DNA of 64,000 bases from VAXT01 sp035318925 (lineage in GTDB: Bacteria; Actinomycetota; Thermoleophilia; Gaiellales; Gaiellaceae): the NCBI GenBank assembly GCA_035318925.1, contig DATHDS010000030.1:62001-126000 (forward strand), in the 5' to 3' direction. Below the pieces are notes generated by a model, which ran no database searches, had not been told where the DNA came from, and was given only the letters and a program-made list of their open reading frames with translations. The stretch's first letter is position 1, and each line of letters starts with the position of its first letter. Shown here one piece after another: positions 25,611 through 33,717 of this stretch. A program made the translations under genes and the position numbers.

Positions 25611-26093
25611 ATGGAGATCAGAGAGCTACACGAGGAGGACTGGCCGGCGGTGCGGGAGATCTATGAGCAAGGCATCGCCGGCCGGAACGCGACCTTCGAG
25701 ACGGTGGCTCGCGACTGGGACGCGTGGGACCGCTCGCAGCTCGACCACCATCGCCTGGTGGCCGTCGAGGACGGACGGGTCGTCGGCTGGGTCGCAGTGC
25801 ACCCGGTCTCGGTACGTCCCTGCTACCGGGGAGTCGTCGAGCACAGCGTCTACGTGCACTCCGACGCACAGGGCAAGGGAGTCGGCCGCGCCCTGCTCGA
25901 GCGGCTGATCGCGGACACTGAGCAGGACGGCATCTGGACGATCCAGACCGGGATCTTCCCGGAGAACGAGGCGAGCCTCGCGCTGCATGTGAAGTGCGGG
26001 TTCCGCGTCGTCGGCACACAGGAACGGCTCGGACAGCTCGACGGCGTCTGGCGCGACGTCGTCGTCCTCGAACGACGGAGCGAGGAGATCTGA
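25611..26093 (+). CDS. GNAT acetyltransferase, phosphinothricin/methionine-sulfoximine type
   Basis: 160 residues of the PAT/Bar/YncA-like GNAT group: EIRELHEEDWPAVREIYEQGIAGRNATFET at the N-terminus (first 20 diagnostic), VRPCYRGVVEHSVYVHSDAQGKGVG with the acetyl-CoA loop Q/RxxGxG as AQGKGVGRAL, and IFPENEASLALHVKCGFRVVG. Relatives acetylate glutamine-synthetase inhibitors such as phosphinothricin and methionine sulfoximine. Being first in an operon with PII and the ammonium transporter, it may protect GlnA. The ATG at 25611 lies just after an attenuator. Confidence 0.88.
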   Translation: MEIRELHEEDWPAVREIYEQGIAGRNATFETVARDWDAWDRSQLDHHRLVAVEDGRVVGWVAVHPVSVRPCYRGVVEHSVYVHSDAQGKGVGRALLERLIADTEQDGIWTIQTGIFPENEASLALHVKCGFRVVGTQERLGQLDGVWRDVVVLERRSEEI

Positions 26094-26094
26094 C

Positions 26095-26445
26095 ATGACG
26101 AAGGTCGAGGCAGTGGTCATCCGGGAGCGGGTCGAGACGGTGATCGACGCAGTCGAGGCGGAGACCGGGCACGTCGGCGTGACCGTCGTCGAGGCGATCG
26201 GCCACGGACAGCAGCGCGGCGTGACGCACGAGTATCGGGGCCGCGTCTTCGAGTCGCGCTTTCTGCCGAAGGCTCTGCTCACGTTCGTCGTCGAGGACTC
26301 GCTCGCCCAGGCGGTCGTCGCCGCGATCACCGACGCCGCGCGTTCCGGCCACGAGTCCGGCGACGGGATCGTGTGGACGACGCCGATCGAGAACGTCAGG
26401 CACAACCGCACCGGACTCGCGCTTGGCGAGGTCGAGGTCGCATGA
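26095..26445 (+). CDS. glnK: PII-family nitrogen regulatory protein
   Basis: 116 residues, the usual PII length. The T-loop reads GHGQQRGVTHEYRG, whose Tyr sits where classical PII proteins are uridylylated or adenylylated; the B-loop region is SGHESGDGIVWTTPIENV and the C-loop HNRTG. It differs more than usual from textbook GlnB/GlnK, for example in the first 20 residues. It would bind ATP/ADP and 2-oxoglutarate and gate the ammonium transporter encoded next, whose ATG overlaps its TGA by four bases. Confidence 0.88.
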   Translation: MTKVEAVVIRERVETVIDAVEAETGHVGVTVVEAIGHGQQRGVTHEYRGRVFESRFLPKALLTFVVEDSLAQAVVAAITDAARSGHESGDGIVWTTPIENVRHNRTGLALGEVEVA

Positions 26446-27833
26446 AGAACGCCGACCTCCTGATCGCCGTCAACACCGTCTGGGTCGTCGTCGCGGCGAT
26501 CCTCGTCATGTTCATGCAGGCCGGCTTCGCCTTCCTCGAGGCGGGCCTGACACGGATGAAGAACGCCGCGCACATCGCCGGCAAGAACGTGCTCATCTTC
26601 GGCGTCTGCTCGCTCGTCTACTGGGCGGTCGGATTCGGTCTCGCCTTCGGCGACGGGAGCTCGCTGATCGGCACGAGCGGCTTCTTCCCGTCGACCGACG
26701 CGTTTCTCTCGGTCGGCGCGGCGCCGTTCACCTTCTTCTCCACGATTCCCGGCGCCGCCGCCTACCTGTTCGAGGTCGTGTTCGCGGGCGTCTCGCTGGC
26801 GATCGTCTGGGGCGCGATGGCCGAGCGCGCGAAGCTCTGGGTCTACTTCGTCTTCGGCGCTTTCTTCACCGTCCTCTACTCGGTCGTCTCGCACTGGATC
26901 TGGCATTCGGGCGGCTGGCTCTTCTCGCTCGGCATGCAGGACTTCGCCGGCTCGACGGTCGTCCACTACCAGGGCGCGCTGGCAGCGCTTGCGGGCGCGC
27001 TGCTGCTCGGGCCGCGGATCGGGAAGTTCGGCCACGACGGGCGTGCGAACCCGATCCCCGGCCACAACATGCCGTACGCCGTGCTCGGGACGCTCATCCT
27101 CTGGTTCGGCTGGTTCGGGTTCAACCCGGGCTCGACGCTCGCGGTCGTCACCGGCAAGCACATCGGCTACTTCGGCTACGTCGCCCTGACGACGAACCTC
27201 GCGGCCGCGTCAGGCGCGATGGGCGGCATCGGCGTCGCGTGGCTCGTGCTGCGCAAGCCGGACGTCTCGATGATGCTGAACGGCGTCATTGCGGCGCTCG
27301 TTGCGATCACGGCCGCGTCAGGCTTCGTCGCGCCGTGGTCCGCGGTCGTGATCGGCGCAGTTGCGGGTGCGATCGCGGTCGTGGGCGTCCTCGCTGTGGA
27401 GCGGATCGGGATCGACGACCCGATCGGCGCGGTCGCCGTGCACGGCATGGCCGGAGTCTGGGGCACGCTAGCCACGGGCATCTTCGCCGTCCCGGCGCTC
27501 GCCTCGAACCTGGCTACGGGCTCGGGCGGCCTCGTCTACACGGGCAGCTTCCACCAGCTCGGCATCCAGGCGCTCGGGCTCATTGCCGTCGGAGGGTTCA
27601 CGTTCACGGCCTCGTTCGGCTGCCTCTGGACGCTGAACAAGCTCTGGGGCATCCGCGTCGAGGAGCACGTCGAGACGGCAGGCCTGGACGTCGCCGAGCA
27701 CGGCATGTGGGGCTATCCCGAGTTCTACATTCCGGTCCCGGGCGGTTATGGAACTGAGTCCCACTCGCATCTGATTGGCCGTCCACACCGGCACGACCCG
27801 GAGCCGGTCGTCGAGACCGAGGCAGCCGCATGA
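26442..27833 (+). CDS. amt: Ammonium transporter
   Basis: 463-residue Amt/MEP/Rh channel with 11 predicted membrane segments. Landmarks: QAGFAFLEAGLTRMKNAAH (about 26-44), the twin-histidine residues in DFAGSTVVHYQGALA (His about 175) and VAVHGMAGVWGTLA, and the Amt signature DGRANPIPGHNMPYAVLG. A His-rich cytoplasmic tail ends the protein. The ATG at 26442 overlaps the PII stop, the classic glnK-amt pairing in which PII plugs the channel when nitrogen is plentiful. Confidence 0.96.
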   Translation: MKNADLLIAVNTVWVVVAAILVMFMQAGFAFLEAGLTRMKNAAHIAGKNVLIFGVCSLVYWAVGFGLAFGDGSSLIGTSGFFPSTDAFLSVGAAPFTFFSTIPGAAAYLFEVVFAGVSLAIVWGAMAERAKLWVYFVFGAFFTVLYSVVSHWIWHSGGWLFSLGMQDFAGSTVVHYQGALAALAGALLLGPRIGKFGHDGRANPIPGHNMPYAVLGTLILWFGWFGFNPGSTLAVVTGKHIGYFGYVALTTNLAAASGAMGGIGVAWLVLRKPDVSMMLNGVIAALVAITAASGFVAPWSAVVIGAVAGAIAVVGVLAVERIGIDDPIGAVAVHGMAGVWGTLATGIFAVPALASNLATGSGGLVYTGSFHQLGIQALGLIAVGGFTFTASFGCLWTLNKLWGIRVEEHVETAGLDVAEHGMWGYPEFYIPVPGGYGTESHSHLIGRPHRHDPEPVVETEAAA

Positions 27834-27857
27834 AGCGCCGGCTCCTTCTGAGCTGAC

Positions 27858-28451
27858 CTACTGCGCGGTTGCCGTGCTCTGCAGAGCGTCGAACGTGATC
27901 CTGGTCGCGTTCGAGACCCCCGTGTTGTCGTCGTAGCTGGACGGGAGCGTCAACTTGATGCGCACGTAGGCCGCTGCCGAGGGGCTGAGAGCGAGCGACA
28001 GGCTTCGATTCGATCCGACCAAGTCGGTCGAGGCGATGACCGCGGTGACCGTGCCCCCGCACGTGGCGGCCGCATCGGCGCCGGTCCACGCAACCGAGCA
28101 TTTGTCGACGACCATTTGGAGGCCGCTCGACGCCGCGGTGAGCGCGTTCGAGGAAGATCCTTTGGTGGTCAGCATCACGTCTGCGAAGGCGACGGTGCCG
28201 TTGTTCTCGACCGAGACCGTGCGAGTGATCGAGTCGCCCGGTGCGCTCGTGGTCACATCGCTCACGGTCTGATTCGTGTCGGAGCCATTGACCTGCAAGT
28301 CGACGCCGCCCGCCGAGACAACCTGGATCGGCCTCGTCGAATCGCCGAACGTGGCGTAGGCTCCGACGCCGGCGATGCCGGCTGCGGCCGCGAGCAGCGT
28401 GAGCGAGGCTGCGATCTTGCGTGGGAGAGAGGTAGAACGCGGCGTTGGCAG
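27858..28451 (-). CDS. Secreted TasA/camelysin-like protein, start unclear
   Basis: The frame encodes a signal peptide (PRKIAASLTLLAAAAGIAGV, cleavage near AYA-TFG) and a beta-rich mature part (APGDSITRTVSVENNGTVAF, CSVAWTGADAAATCGG, RIKLTLPSSYDD), as in TasA/CalY spore-coat and biofilm fibre proteins. The region has no ATG, GTG or TTG before the signal peptide back to the in-frame stop at 28485. CTG at 28451 with GGGAG six bases upstream is used here. An ATG at 28488 with a good ribosome site is out of frame by one base, so a frameshift or assembly error is equally possible. Confidence 0.65.
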   Translation of the reverse strand: MPTPRSTSLPRKIAASLTLLAAAAGIAGVGAYATFGDSTRPIQVVSAGGVDLQVNGSDTNQTVSDVTTSAPGDSITRTVSVENNGTVAFADVMLTTKGSSSNALTAASSGLQMVVDKCSVAWTGADAAATCGGTVTAVIASTDLVGSNRSLSLALSPSAAAYVRIKLTLPSSYDDNTGVSNATRITFDALQSTATAQ

Positions 28452-28603
28452 AACGACTCCCGAGGTCGATGACTCTGGACGATCTCATGGTCGCTCGACC
28501 CCTTCACGCCGGGAATCCTTCCGAGTGCGCTCGCGCCCTCTACAGAATGGGTAAGACCTCGCCCATTTCGGGGCAAACACGCGCTGTCAGGCAGTATCTG
28601 TGC

Positions 28604-29053
28604 GTGCGCGCCGGGCTCGCGATCGCCGTCCTCCTCGCCCTGGCGGGCTGTAGTTCGGGAGACAAGAAGGCAGTCCAGACGGATTCCCGCGTCGAGCGGT
28701 GCACCCAGCGCTTCCTCGATCGCATCGGTGGCGACGCGAAGATTCGAAGTTACGTCCAGCGCACGTACTGCGAGCCGTTTACTCGCAAGGGCTGGGTCTA
28801 CGCGGACGGCACGCTGAGCATCGGCGCCCAGCTCTACGTCCTCGGCGGCACCGCCTGCTCGGCAGTGAGATTGAATCCTGGCGGCTCGACCACGACGATC
28901 CCGTGCGACCGGCGGCCCCTGTATCCGCTCGATTGCGCCGTCCTGCAGTACGTCAGAAGGAACGAGGTGAGGACGTATCTCCACAAGCTCGAACGCAGCC
29001 ACACCGTCAGCTGCGACGACGGAACTCCGCTCGACAAGCTCGGCGCCCGTTGA
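28604..29053 (+). CDS. Small lipoprotein of unknown function
   Basis: 149 residues from GTG at 28604; signal peptide VRAGLAIAVLLALAGC with lipobox LALAGC (lipid Cys about 16). The mature part has six further cysteines (CTQRF, YCEPF, ACSAV, PCDRR, DCAVL, SCDDG), suggesting three disulfides. An in-frame ATG at 28547 would add 19 residues. No family was recognised. It is divergent from the TasA-like gene. Confidence 0.7.
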   Translation: MRAGLAIAVLLALAGCSSGDKKAVQTDSRVERCTQRFLDRIGGDAKIRSYVQRTYCEPFTRKGWVYADGTLSIGAQLYVLGGTACSAVRLNPGGSTTTIPCDRRPLYPLDCAVLQYVRRNEVRTYLHKLERSHTVSCDDGTPLDKLGAR

Positions 29054-29057
29054 GTCT

Positions 29058-29768
29058 CTAGGTAATGGCGAATGTCACTTTCACGGATGCCTGGACGTCC
29101 TGGGTGCCGGGCTCGATCGGGGCGGCGGCCCTGTCAGCGAGGAACGCGCCGGCCTGGGCGAAGTAGGGCTGAGGGCTGCCGCTGGCGCCCTCCGTCATCG
29201 CCGTGACCGCGCCGAGTGATACGCCTGCCGCGCCCGCGAGTACGCGGGCCTTCCTGGCGGCGTCCGCGACCGCGCGGCGGAGGGCCTTCGCCTGGAGCGC
29301 GTCCTGGTCGGAGCGTGACAGCGACGGGCCCTCGACCTCGTCCGCGCCCGCGTTCGACGCTGCATCGAGCACCTTGCCTGCCCTCGACAGGCCGTGGATC
29401 CTGACCGAGACGGAGTTCCTGGCCGAATAGCCGTCGGGCTGTCCGTCGTTTCCGTAGGACCGCGAGACCGAGACGTCCTGCGTCTTCACGTCGCGCTTGT
29501 CGACACCGACCGACCTCAGCGCCGCGAGCACGTGGCGCATCTGCCCGGCGTTGCCGGCGAGAGCCTCGCGGGCCGTCGCGGCCTTCGTCTGGACGGCGAG
29601 CGAGAACTCGGCCTCGTTCGGCACAGACGTGACGGTGCCGAGGCCGGTGACCGTGATGCCGCCCGAGGGCTTCGAGGCACCGCCGGCCGCCTCGGGCCGG
29701 CCGACGCCGGCGAGGGCAACCACGGCAGCGGCGAGCGCAACGACGACTGCGATCCGGATCAGCTTCAT
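29058..29768 (-). CDS. SIMPL-domain (DUF541) secreted protein
   Basis: 236 residues with signal peptide (MKLIRIAVVVALAAAVVALA, cleavage near RPEAA) and one SIMPL domain: GITVTGLGTVTSVPNEAEF, LRSVGVDKRDVKTQDVSVSR, the central GYSARNSVSVRI, and KALRRAVADAARKARVLAGA. SIMPL proteins are periplasmic or surface proteins of loosely defined role. ATG at 29768 has AAGGAG seven bases upstream. Convergent with the lipoprotein, four bases apart. Confidence 0.85.
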   Translation of the reverse strand: MKLIRIAVVVALAAAVVALAGVGRPEAAGGASKPSGGITVTGLGTVTSVPNEAEFSLAVQTKAATAREALAGNAGQMRHVLAALRSVGVDKRDVKTQDVSVSRSYGNDGQPDGYSARNSVSVRIHGLSRAGKVLDAASNAGADEVEGPSLSRSDQDALQAKALRRAVADAARKARVLAGAAGVSLGAVTAMTEGASGSPQPYFAQAGAFLADRAAAPIEPGTQDVQASVKVTFAIT

Positions 29769-29853
29769 GACGTGCTCCTTCCGAGGGTTCGACCGAATAC
29801 GCCGCCGCGCCGCCTCGCCGTCACACATCCAAGACGGTTTAGGCTTGCGCTCC

Positions 29854-30699
29854 GTGGAGCCGAATGAGTTCAAGCGTGCGAGCCACGCCGTCTGGGAGGC
29901 GATGGCGCCAGGCTGGGAGGAGCGACACGGCTGGTTCGAGGCCGCCGCAGGCCCGGTAACCGAGCGGATGCTCCAAGCCCTGCAGGTGCGCCCGGCAGCG
30001 ACAATCCTCGAACTGGCCGCCGGGACGGGCGTCGTGGGCTTCACCGCCTTGGCGGCGCTGGGCGGCGAGACCCGCCTCATCGTCAGCGACTTCGCAGAGG
30101 CGATGGTCGAGGCGGCACGACGCCAGGGCGCGGCGCTCGGATTCGAGCATGTCGAATACAGCGTCCTCGACGCCGAGGCGCTCGAACTACCGGATGAATC
30201 TGTCGACGGAGTGCTTTGCCGATGGGGATACATGCTGCTCTCCGACCCGGCAAGGGCGCTCGCGGAGACGCGACGGGTCCTTCGAGACGGCGGGCGCGTT
30301 TCGTGCGCCGTCTTTGCCGGGCCGGGGCAGAACCCGTGGGCGGCGCTGCCGATGTCCGTGCTCGTGGACTCCGGTCATCTTCCGCCCCCCGAGCCCGGAC
30401 AACCGGGGATCCTTGCGCTTGCCGACGTCGCTCGGCTAAGGCAGCTGTTCACGGACGCGGGGCTGGCGGACCCGGAGATCGAGGAGGTGCCGTTCGTGTT
30501 CCCGTTCACTGATGAGGATGATTACTGGCGTTTCCTGACCGGCGTGGCTGGGGCGATCTCGATGGCGCTCGAGCGGCTCGACGGGGAAGCGCGCGCCGAT
30601 GTCCGGGCAAACCTCGCAACGCGCCTCGAGCCATTTAGAGCACCGGATGGTCTAGAACTTCCGGCCGTCTCGCTCGTCGCCGCGGCTACGCGGTCCTAG
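29854..30699 (+). CDS. Class I SAM-dependent methyltransferase
   Basis: 281 residues; motif I ILELAAGTGVVGF (about 48-60), the acidic residue after strand 2 (RLIVSDFAEAM), and motif post-II VEYSVLDAEALELPDESVDGVLCRWGYMLL. It is UbiE/Methyltransf_11-like. The start is set at GTG 29854; TTG at 29845 is possible. Substrate unknown. It lies 17 bases before the sulfurtransferase gene on the same strand. Confidence 0.85.
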   Translation: MEPNEFKRASHAVWEAMAPGWEERHGWFEAAAGPVTERMLQALQVRPAATILELAAGTGVVGFTALAALGGETRLIVSDFAEAMVEAARRQGAALGFEHVEYSVLDAEALELPDESVDGVLCRWGYMLLSDPARALAETRRVLRDGGRVSCAVFAGPGQNPWAALPMSVLVDSGHLPPPEPGQPGILALADVARLRQLFTDAGLADPEIEEVPFVFPFTDEDDYWRFLTGVAGAISMALERLDGEARADVRANLATRLEPFRAPDGLELPAVSLVAAATRS

Positions 30700-30716
30700 C
30701 ACCGCGCGTTCGTCCC

Positions 30717-31484
30717 ATGCCAAGCCGTGGATCACGCAAGGCTCAAGACGCTCCAGTTCGCTTCGCCTATCAGTTCGTCGACTGCCGCTGGGAGCTCGGG
30801 AGCCCCGGGCGCGGGCGAGAGCTGTACCTCGCGGGCCACATTCCCGGCGCGTCGTTCCTCGACGTCGACGAGGACCTGGCTGCTCCGCCCGGCGAGCGCG
30901 GACGGCACCCGCTCCCGGACGCAGACGAATTCGCGGCGGCCGCCTCGCGGGCCGGGATCGGCGAGGACGTGTTCGTCGTCGCCTATGGCGAGCTCGGCGG
31001 GGCGGAGCGGCTCTGGTGGCTGCTGCGCCACTTCGGCCACGACGACGTCGCGGTCCTGCGCGGCGGGATCGAAGCCTGGCGCGGGCCGCTGCGGACCGGC
31101 GAGGAGGCGATCGAGCCCGCTCGGTTCACGCCGCGGTCGCGGGAGGACGACACGATCGAGGCCGAGGAACTGGCAACCCGCCTCGATGACCCCGCGCTGA
31201 TCCTGCTCGACGCTCGGGTCCCGGAGCGTTTCCGCGGGGAGCCCAACCCGATCGACAAGGTGCCGGGCCGCATTCCGGGCGCGCGCAACCTGCCCCACAC
31301 CGACGGCGGGCCGATACCCGAAGACGTCCTAGCGGCCGACGAGATCGTCGCCTACTGCGGTTCGGGCGTTACCGCCTGCGTGACGCTGTTCGCGCTCTCG
31401 GAGGCAGGCCGCGCGGACGCGAAGCTCTATCCAGGCTCGTGGAGCGAGTGGGAAGGGTTAGGTCTGCCCCTCGAGCGCGGGTAG
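30717..31484 (+). CDS. Sulfurtransferase, tandem rhodanese domains
   Basis: 255 residues with two rhodanese modules. The N-terminal module (YLAGHIPGASFLDVDEDLA) has no cysteine at the active position and is probably structural. The C-terminal one (LLDARVPERFRGEPNPIDKVPGRIPGARNLP, last 20 diagnostic) ends in the catalytic loop YCGSGVTAC, the CGSGVTA form typical of 3-mercaptopyruvate sulfurtransferases. The 3' end overlaps the convergent HNH gene by 27 bases. Confidence 0.88.
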   Translation: MPSRGSRKAQDAPVRFAYQFVDCRWELGSPGRGRELYLAGHIPGASFLDVDEDLAAPPGERGRHPLPDADEFAAAASRAGIGEDVFVVAYGELGGAERLWWLLRHFGHDDVAVLRGGIEAWRGPLRTGEEAIEPARFTPRSREDDTIEAEELATRLDDPALILLDARVPERFRGEPNPIDKVPGRIPGARNLPHTDGGPIPEDVLAADEIVAYCGSGVTACVTLFALSEAGRADAKLYPGSWSEWEGLGLPLERG

Positions 31485-31970
31485 ATATTGACGCCAGCCG
31501 TGCGGGATCTTCGGCGCGGCCAGGCGAATGAACAGCACCGGCTGCGGAGGCCGCGGCTGGCGCACGAGCGTCATCCGCGCCTCCTCGAGCGACCGGTTTC
31601 CCTTGCGTAAGTTGCACGGCGCGCACGAGGTGACGACGTTCTCCCAGACCGAGTCGCCACCGCGGCTCCGTGGGACGACGTGGTCCAGCGTGAGCCGGCC
31701 GCTGCTCGTGCCGCAGTAGACACAGCGCCAGCCGTCGCGGGCAAAGAGCGCCCGCCGGGAGATCTTGCGCTGGACCGCGCGTGGCACCCGCACGTAGTGG
31801 ACGAGCCTGATCACGTGCGGCCACGGGTACGTGTCGCTCGCCGAACGGAGCGGCTGGTCGAGCTTCTCGAGCACCTCCGCCTTGCCCTTGAAGACGAGCA
31901 CGTGGGCACGTCTCACCGACGTGACGTTCAGGGGCTCGTAGCTCGCGTTGAGCACCAGGACCTGCGTCAT
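31458..31970 (-). CDS. HNH endonuclease family protein
   Basis: 170 residues. N-terminus MTQVLVLNASYEPLNVTSVR is typical of a widespread actinobacterial HNH family. The HNH core is CVYCGTSSGRLTLDHVVPRS...WENVVTSCAPCNLRKGNRS, with two CxxC zinc-knuckle pairs. These are housekeeping or orphan nucleases of unclear role; no restriction methylase is nearby. Confidence 0.88.
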   Translation of the reverse strand: MTQVLVLNASYEPLNVTSVRRAHVLVFKGKAEVLEKLDQPLRSASDTYPWPHVIRLVHYVRVPRAVQRKISRRALFARDGWRCVYCGTSSGRLTLDHVVPRSRGGDSVWENVVTSCAPCNLRKGNRSLEEARMTLVRQPRPPQPVLFIRLAAPKIPHGWRQYLPALEGQT

Positions 31971-32031
31971 GACACAAAAAATGTAGCGACTCGCGCGCGA
32001 ATCGCAGCATCGCTTCTAGGATTTCCTTCTC

Positions 32032-32508
32032 ATGACCCTCTCTGCGGCAGCCTGGATCGCCATCGCCGCGGCCTGTGCAGCCGCGGCCGCACTCGCCGTC
32101 TCGGTGTACCTCGCCGTTCAGATTCGGCGCGTTCGCGCGAGCCAGCTCGTCCTGCTCGGCGGGGGCAAGGACGACCTCGTCGACTTCGCCGTCTCGCTCC
32201 AGGGCCGCATCGACGACCTCCATCGCGCCGTCGACGAGGTCGCGGCCGCACTCGCGCGAGTCGACCGCCGCGTCGACGGCTCGATCACGAACAGCTCGCT
32301 CGTTCGCTACGACGCCTACGAGGGTGCGGGCGGGCACCAGTCCGCCTCGATCGCGCTGCTCGACGCGGGCCGCTCGGGAATCGTCATCAGCGCGATCCAG
32401 GGCCGCGACTACGCGCGCATCTACGTCAAGGAGCTCGACCGCGGGCAGCCGAACGTTGCGCTCTCACCCGAGGAGCAGGAGTCGGTCGAGAAGGCGATGG
32501 CCGGTTAG
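32032..32508 (+). CDS. DUF4446 family membrane-anchored protein
   Basis: 158 residues: N-terminal membrane helix (about 5-30), a short coiled coil (LQGRIDDLHRAVDEVAAAL) and the DUF4446 core LVRYDAYEGAGGHQSASIAL...GIVISAIQGRDYARIYVKEL. Function unknown; the family is common in Gram-positives. Its stop overlaps the stop of the next, convergent gene by four bases. Confidence 0.82.
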   Translation: MTLSAAAWIAIAAACAAAAALAVSVYLAVQIRRVRASQLVLLGGGKDDLVDFAVSLQGRIDDLHRAVDEVAAALARVDRRVDGSITNSSLVRYDAYEGAGGHQSASIALLDAGRSGIVISAIQGRDYARIYVKELDRGQPNVALSPEEQESVEKAMAG

Positions 32509-33626
32509 CCCTTCGGCGCGAACAGCACGTCGTAGGTCTCGGTGTTGTTGTCCCTGTTCGTTTCCCCGTCCACGGGATCGACTTCGACCGTCAGCGTCGT
32601 CTTCTGATCGAGCGGCGGCAAGGGGATGTCCCTGAAGGTGATCGTCTTCTCTTCCTCGGGATTCAGCAGGTCGATCGTCGCCTGCTTGGTGATCGGCGTC
32701 TGCTGCTGGATCGTAAGCCGGACCTTCAGGCCGACCTCCTGCTGGCAGCCGGAGTTCTTGATCGCGACGGCGAACGCGAGATCCGTCGACGACGTGACCT
32801 GGTTCGTCGTCGAGGTCGAGAGCTCCTTGCTCCCAGGAAGCACCTTCGTGGAGACGATGCCCGTGCCGCGCGGGCTACACGCCGAGCCGCCGGTCGCGGC
32901 GCCGTGAATTCGCTGCCAGACGGCCTTCATCGAGGCCGTCGTGGCGATGTCGGGGTTCGGTAAGAAGATCGAGTCCGGCACGTTGACGCCCGTGATGCTC
33001 AGCTTCTGAAGCTGGTTCTTCGTCGGTTCCTTGAAGAGGTCTTCCCAGATGACGTCGCTCGCCACGAACCGCTGCATCTGCTGCGCGAGCTCCGCGCCCG
33101 CCTGATTCGCCTTGTTCGACGAGACCGTGCTCCTGAAGGCGAGGTTCATCCCTTTCAGGCCGTTCGTCCGCAGGTCAAACGAGTCGAGCATGTGGTCGTG
33201 CTCCTGGCGGAGTCGGCCGGGTGGGTCGAGGCTCCGAGCCTGCGCGGCCAGCTTCTCCTGTTGCTGGGCGAGCCCGGACAGCTCGGTCTCGACGACGCTC
33301 TCCTTCGTCCCTCGTGTCGTGAGCAGCGTGTTCAGGCGCCTCCCAAGCCGCTGCGACTGGGTCGCGTAGCCTTCGACCTTCTGCACGTAGTGCTTGTACG
33401 TGTTCTTGCGCTGGTCCGCGCGGCAGCCGTTCACCCAGAGGATGAGCAGCAGCACGATCAGGATCGCGAAGCTGATCAGCCCGACGAGGCGCAGCAGCGG
33501 CGTCAGCCCTGTGGGAGGGCGAACCGGCGGGCGCGGCCCTCGGCGGCGAGGCCGTTCCTCCGCTGATTCCCGGGTGTCCGACTCCTCGAAGAAGTCGAAC
33601 TCGATATCGCTCTCTCGGTCGCTCAT
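32505..33626 (-). CDS. Single-pass membrane protein of unknown function
   Basis: 373 residues. A charged cytoplasmic N-terminus (MSDRESDIEFDFFEESD, then Arg/Pro-rich) precedes one TM helix (about 44-65, LVGLISFAILIVLLLILWV). The outside part has a helical, Gln-rich region (about 75-200) and a C-terminal beta domain that looks CARDB-like (TDLAFAVAIKNSGCQQEVGLKV, shown in part; TLTVEVDPVDGETNRDNN). It borders the division kinase cluster, so a cell-envelope role is plausible but unproven. Confidence 0.75.
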   Translation of the reverse strand: MSDRESDIEFDFFEESDTRESAEERPRRRGPRPPVRPPTGLTPLLRLVGLISFAILIVLLLILWVNGCRADQRKNTYKHYVQKVEGYATQSQRLGRRLNTLLTTRGTKESVVETELSGLAQQQEKLAAQARSLDPPGRLRQEHDHMLDSFDLRTNGLKGMNLAFRSTVSSNKANQAGAELAQQMQRFVASDVIWEDLFKEPTKNQLQKLSITGVNVPDSIFLPNPDIATTASMKAVWQRIHGAATGGSACSPRGTGIVSTKVLPGSKELSTSTTNQVTSSTDLAFAVAIKNSGCQQEVGLKVRLTIQQQTPITKQATIDLLNPEEEKTITFRDIPLPPLDQKTTLTVEVDPVDGETNRDNNTETYDVLFAPKG

Positions 33627-33717
33627 AGGGGTCGGCAGGAGACGGAGCCGCGTCACTGTATCGCGTTCCCCGGCTGGTGCAGGAGTTTTGGCGAAGGACG
33701 CCAAAGTCGGAGAGCCG

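Noticed and set aside
31458..31970. HNH protein as part of a restriction or defence island
   Set aside because: No methyltransferase, helicase or other defence gene is adjacent and the family is a common orphan in actinobacteria.
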